Shown in pieces: positions 6,401 through 7,444 of a DNA stretch of 7,444 bases. This DNA is from Prevotellaceae bacterium. GTDB taxonomy: Bacteria; Bacteroidota; Bacteroidia; Bacteroidales; Bacteroidaceae. The stretch is taken from NCBI GenBank assembly GCA_021153165.1, contig JAGKTZ010000081.1:1-7444 (forward strand), given 5' to 3'. Below the pieces are notes generated by a model. It made no database searches and was not told the DNA's origin. It saw nothing but the letters and a program-made list of their open reading frames with translations. Within the stretch, counting starts at the first letter, position 1; each line of letters opens with the position of its first letter. Position numbers and translations under genes: made by a program.

Positions 6401-6701
6401 AATATTTGTTTGAACTATTCTTGATATAAACTCTACCATCTTGATCAATTTGTTCTACCGTAAAGAGGTAAGAGGCGTCAGTAATCAAACTACTAGGTGC
6501 CTTGTCTGAATAAGCCAAAGTACCATCATTGTTGTACAACAAATTATAACGCGCATTGCTATAAAAAGTTGCAGCACCGATAAAATACTTTTTGCCGACT
6601 TCTAGGGTTGTTGTTCTAGCACCAGGTCTATAAACATCCTGTCCCCATGCCATTCCCACGCACATGCAGAACAGCACTAAAAGAGAAGTAATTTTTCTCA
6701 T
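3444..6701 (-). CDS. Large T9SS-secreted protein with repeated beta-trefoil-like domains (1085 aa)
   Basis: Residues 1-20 are a Sec signal peptide (MRKITSLLVLFCMCVGMAWG, cleaved before Gln21) with no lipobox. About five blocks of 120-150 residues follow (roughly 37-189, 200-325, 341-476, 562-686, 774-897). Most open with an FYxIKNxxSxKY-like motif (LYTIKNARANKYATY at 202, FYFIKNLRSNKYASF at 343, YIQLKNKQYGKYLKA at 564, FYRLKNVASGRYMNV at 776) and end in a W-rich strand (VWTINEFEE, IWSLIPAN, QWVISEYS, DWELEEV). This resembles ricin-type beta-trefoil lectin folds. Two likely helical linkers lie at about 478-555 and 687-765. Residues about 900-1042 match a beta-rich domain often placed before the sorting signal in Prevotella proteins (LPEGVTAHTV, NGVILAGNAGTYNL). 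The end, with YDLSGRRV (1058-1065), GGIYI and NGKKFIVK, is a type A T9SS signal. No catalytic domain is seen. It is probably a surface or secreted binding protein; glycan binding is inferred, not shown. Confidence 0.85.
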   Translation of the reverse strand: MRKITSLLVLFCMCVGMAWGQDVYRPGARTTTLEVGKKYFIGAATFYSNARYNLLYNNDGTLAYSDKAPSSLITDASYLFTVEQIDQDGRVYIKNSSNKYLQDNSLASTSNEHGMKVVPYNSVKGTVTCGNDVQACDENGNKIGYNDITDETPIVCVYSNESKGWRHISGLEIGKSTPFAFYEVEDPYQLPEITTDMANPKLYTIKNARANKYATYNGTTQSMSLKSSVDNLDGLFYFTAGANGTYKIHNLATSNKCASYNSWTTDGIDWYIQKSGNTTHTGVAISMKSDLADGNAWNDYQGSGTSVNFWNGNDDGSVWTINEFEESAAVFDLKMSTDSEKHFYFIKNLRSNKYASFVQVGSQFTQTANTNYGSYWYFVEEKNAQDVPAGYKACYIYNAGCVLPVENPSNGYMAAVGASPYPAKLYYVRTYEHDNKWGYVMYSPIDNNGWCDYNGEGQLITNYDYKDAGSIWSLIPANKTEAQLKSDANTEKTNALTFIAHAEEADFYTYTDEAIATAKTAVEGIDVSTLHTAVSSLLNTTANTAVTALKAKDRTTAAPAVGQYIQLKNKQYGKYLKATDTGLNSVTDKNDRATLWLVVEGADGNVKLQNASTEKYIGQIRQSANVAMVEAADAKQFAFTNQVDCYAVFKETSGGDYAYGHIAGHNVLVGWERNADATQWVISEYSLNESLADLQEIYDVVDNAFGTEPGQYKEMEPSPSDELYVAWAYVGDVLGNDEAKDVYMTSLLADDLKAKWTAQLANPDSREINLPVQGKFYRLKNVASGRYMNVKDASNVVVTDEGENLPATIFYLGENNTMLSYSVGQYLDCKGKNLAAVGTSLSGEFAAARTGAKPNTIMYKNNGHWTFGNRDNNVSIDRGSNKPGANVVGYDWELEEVTELPVTITAAGYASFYAPVEVTLPEGVTAHTVTENGEWATLSDAISVVPAKNGVILAGNAGTYNLTVSNEGDENLTNALSGTVAKTLVTKEAGAYYVLGVVEGAVGLYNPVNGEDKNTFYNAGFKAYWYIPAASQTAGFRFGGETTAIDAVEVENANAPIYDLSGRRVLTTVKGGIYIQNGKKFIVKQ

Positions 6702-6999
6702 TTTTTGATTTAGGTTTTAATTATTGATAATTGATTTATTGTTTCTCTCTGTGTGTGGATGGGGCGACCGCAATTGGGTTTTAGCCATCCTGTTTTGACC
6801 TTGGTATATCACGAAATGGGTTGGATTAGGAATGTTTCGTGGTGTCAGAGGTCGTAAGTGGTGACAGTATATTTAAGCGCACCAACACCCGCAATGCTCT
6901 ATGCGTATTCAGAGCATCACAGATGTATATTGTTTTACTATGTTCGATTAACCTTTTGCAGTGGGTGAGCAACAGTAGTTTGTGCTTCATCCTCAATGC
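6702..6999 (-). promoter_or_regulatory. Long 5' leader of the secreted-protein operon
   Basis: No TAnnTTTG element lies between the ATG at 6701 and the promoter at 7005-7035, so the predicted leader is about 300 nt, unusually long. It contains a perfect seven-base-pair hairpin, ATGCTCT (6894-6900) with AGAGCAT (6911-6917), loop 10 nt. A second is CACGAAA (6810-6816) with TTTCGTG (6835-6841), loop 18 nt. A 54-codon frame starts about ten nucleotides after the predicted transcription start (6826-6990, MKHKLLLLTHCKRLIEHSKT...). It matches no family I know. I do not recognise a known riboswitch. The last 20 nt before the ATG (AAACCTAAATCAAAAA) are AT-rich, as is usual here. Confidence 0.45.
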
Positions 7000-7004
7000 G
7001 CTTG

Positions 7005-7035
7005 CAAAGTTAAGGGTTTTGAAATCATAGACAAA
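7005..7035 (-). promoter_or_regulatory. Bacteroidetes promoter of the secreted-protein operon
   Basis: On the minus strand TTTG (7035-7032) is followed by exactly 19 bp and then TAACTTTG (7012-7005). This matches the -33 / -7 consensus of the Bacteroidetes primary sigma factor at both elements and in spacing. Transcription should start near 6998-7000. It is the best promoter in the window and lies just inside the right-hand repeat block. Confidence 0.8.
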
Positions 7036-7108
7036 ATTGTTTTGCGGATTTTTTTGATGAATGACGATGAATGGTGGGTTTTGGACGACGGATGGGGTGG
7101 TTTGGGGG

Positions 7109-7444
7109 GGCTCACGCAAATCTTTAGAATCTTGGGAATTGATAATGGTTTAAACCACGAAACAAAGTTCGCCGCCCGTAGGGGCTAAAGGCAATTGCAC
7201 GAATGATGTCTCACGCGGAGAGCACGGAGGGCACGGAGGGTGGCTCACGCAAATCTTTAGAATCTTGGGAAATGATAATGGTTTAAACCACGAATTGCAC
7301 GAATTGACACGAATAATAGTTATCTCACGCAAATCTTGGGAATCTTGAAAATTGAATGATTTTGGCTCCGGCGTATCTCGCGGATCTACACGTATTTTGT
7401 CTCACGCAAATCTGGGAAATCTTGGGAATTAAATAATTGGGCTC
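7109..7444. repeat. Right-hand block of interspersed repeat modules, cut by the window end
   Basis: In order: a CTCACGCAAATCTTTAGAAT module ending in a GTTTAAAC palindrome (7109-7161); the 50-bp CCACGAAACAAAG module (7155-7204); GTCTCACGCGGAGAGCACGG with a tandem GCACGGAGGG (7209-7240); and a second copy of the first module (7242-7294). These first and second copies are identical at 52 of 53 positions. Then come three CACGAATT-like words (7290-7314), two more CTCACGC modules (7323-7348, 7399-7430) and, between them, an inverted GGCTCCGGCGTATCTCGCGG element (7364-7383). The last ~120 bp are the reverse complement of about 35-157 with small differences. The block lies upstream of the operon promoter and contains no credible gene. 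It continues past the window. Confidence 0.85.

Overview
The window looks like chromosomal DNA of a member of the Bacteroidales, most like Prevotella or a close relative. Three things point there. Every good promoter is of the Bacteroidetes TTTG / TAnnTTTG type, and start codons lack a clear Shine-Dalgarno. The largest protein ends in a Prevotella-type type IX secretion (T9SS) C-terminal signal. A 60-residue peptide of the MKKTYxxP type common in this order follows it. The genus call is from memory of these families, not from a search.

Layout. All four genes I support lie on the minus strand. Reading in the direction of transcription (right to left): a TTTG/TAnnTTTG promoter at 7005-7035 opens a transcript with a leader of about 300 nt. 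It then encodes a 1085-residue secreted protein (3444-6701) built from about five beta-trefoil-like blocks and a T9SS signal. A 60-residue peptide (3239-3421) follows 22 nt later, and a strong intrinsic terminator (3165-3200) closes the unit. This is a clean two-gene operon. Next comes about 1.3 kb without a credible gene (1864-3164), mostly modular interspersed repeats. Then come a queuosine-precursor transporter (YhhQ/QPTR family, 1159-1833) and a radical SAM protein with an unusual CX4CX2C cluster (220-903). Each of these has its own TAnnTTTG promoter element.

The two left genes plausibly work together: the transporter imports a 7-deazaguanine precursor for tRNA queuosine, and its radical SAM neighbour may be a queuosine-linked or merely neighbouring enzyme of unknown reaction. 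The operon on the right probably makes a surface or secreted carbohydrate- or protein-binding product plus a small peptide of unknown role.

The least explained part is the non-coding DNA. About ten copies of a TCTCACGCAAATCT-type module, four full copies of a CGTGTAGATACG...GGAGCC module, three copies of a 50-bp module and two copies of a GGAGAGCACGGAG module are shuffled in both orientations. They lie at the left edge, in the middle and at the right edge. The two edges form an inverted repeat of about 120 bp, cut by the window end on the right. No transposase, CRISPR array, tRNA or rRNA was found.
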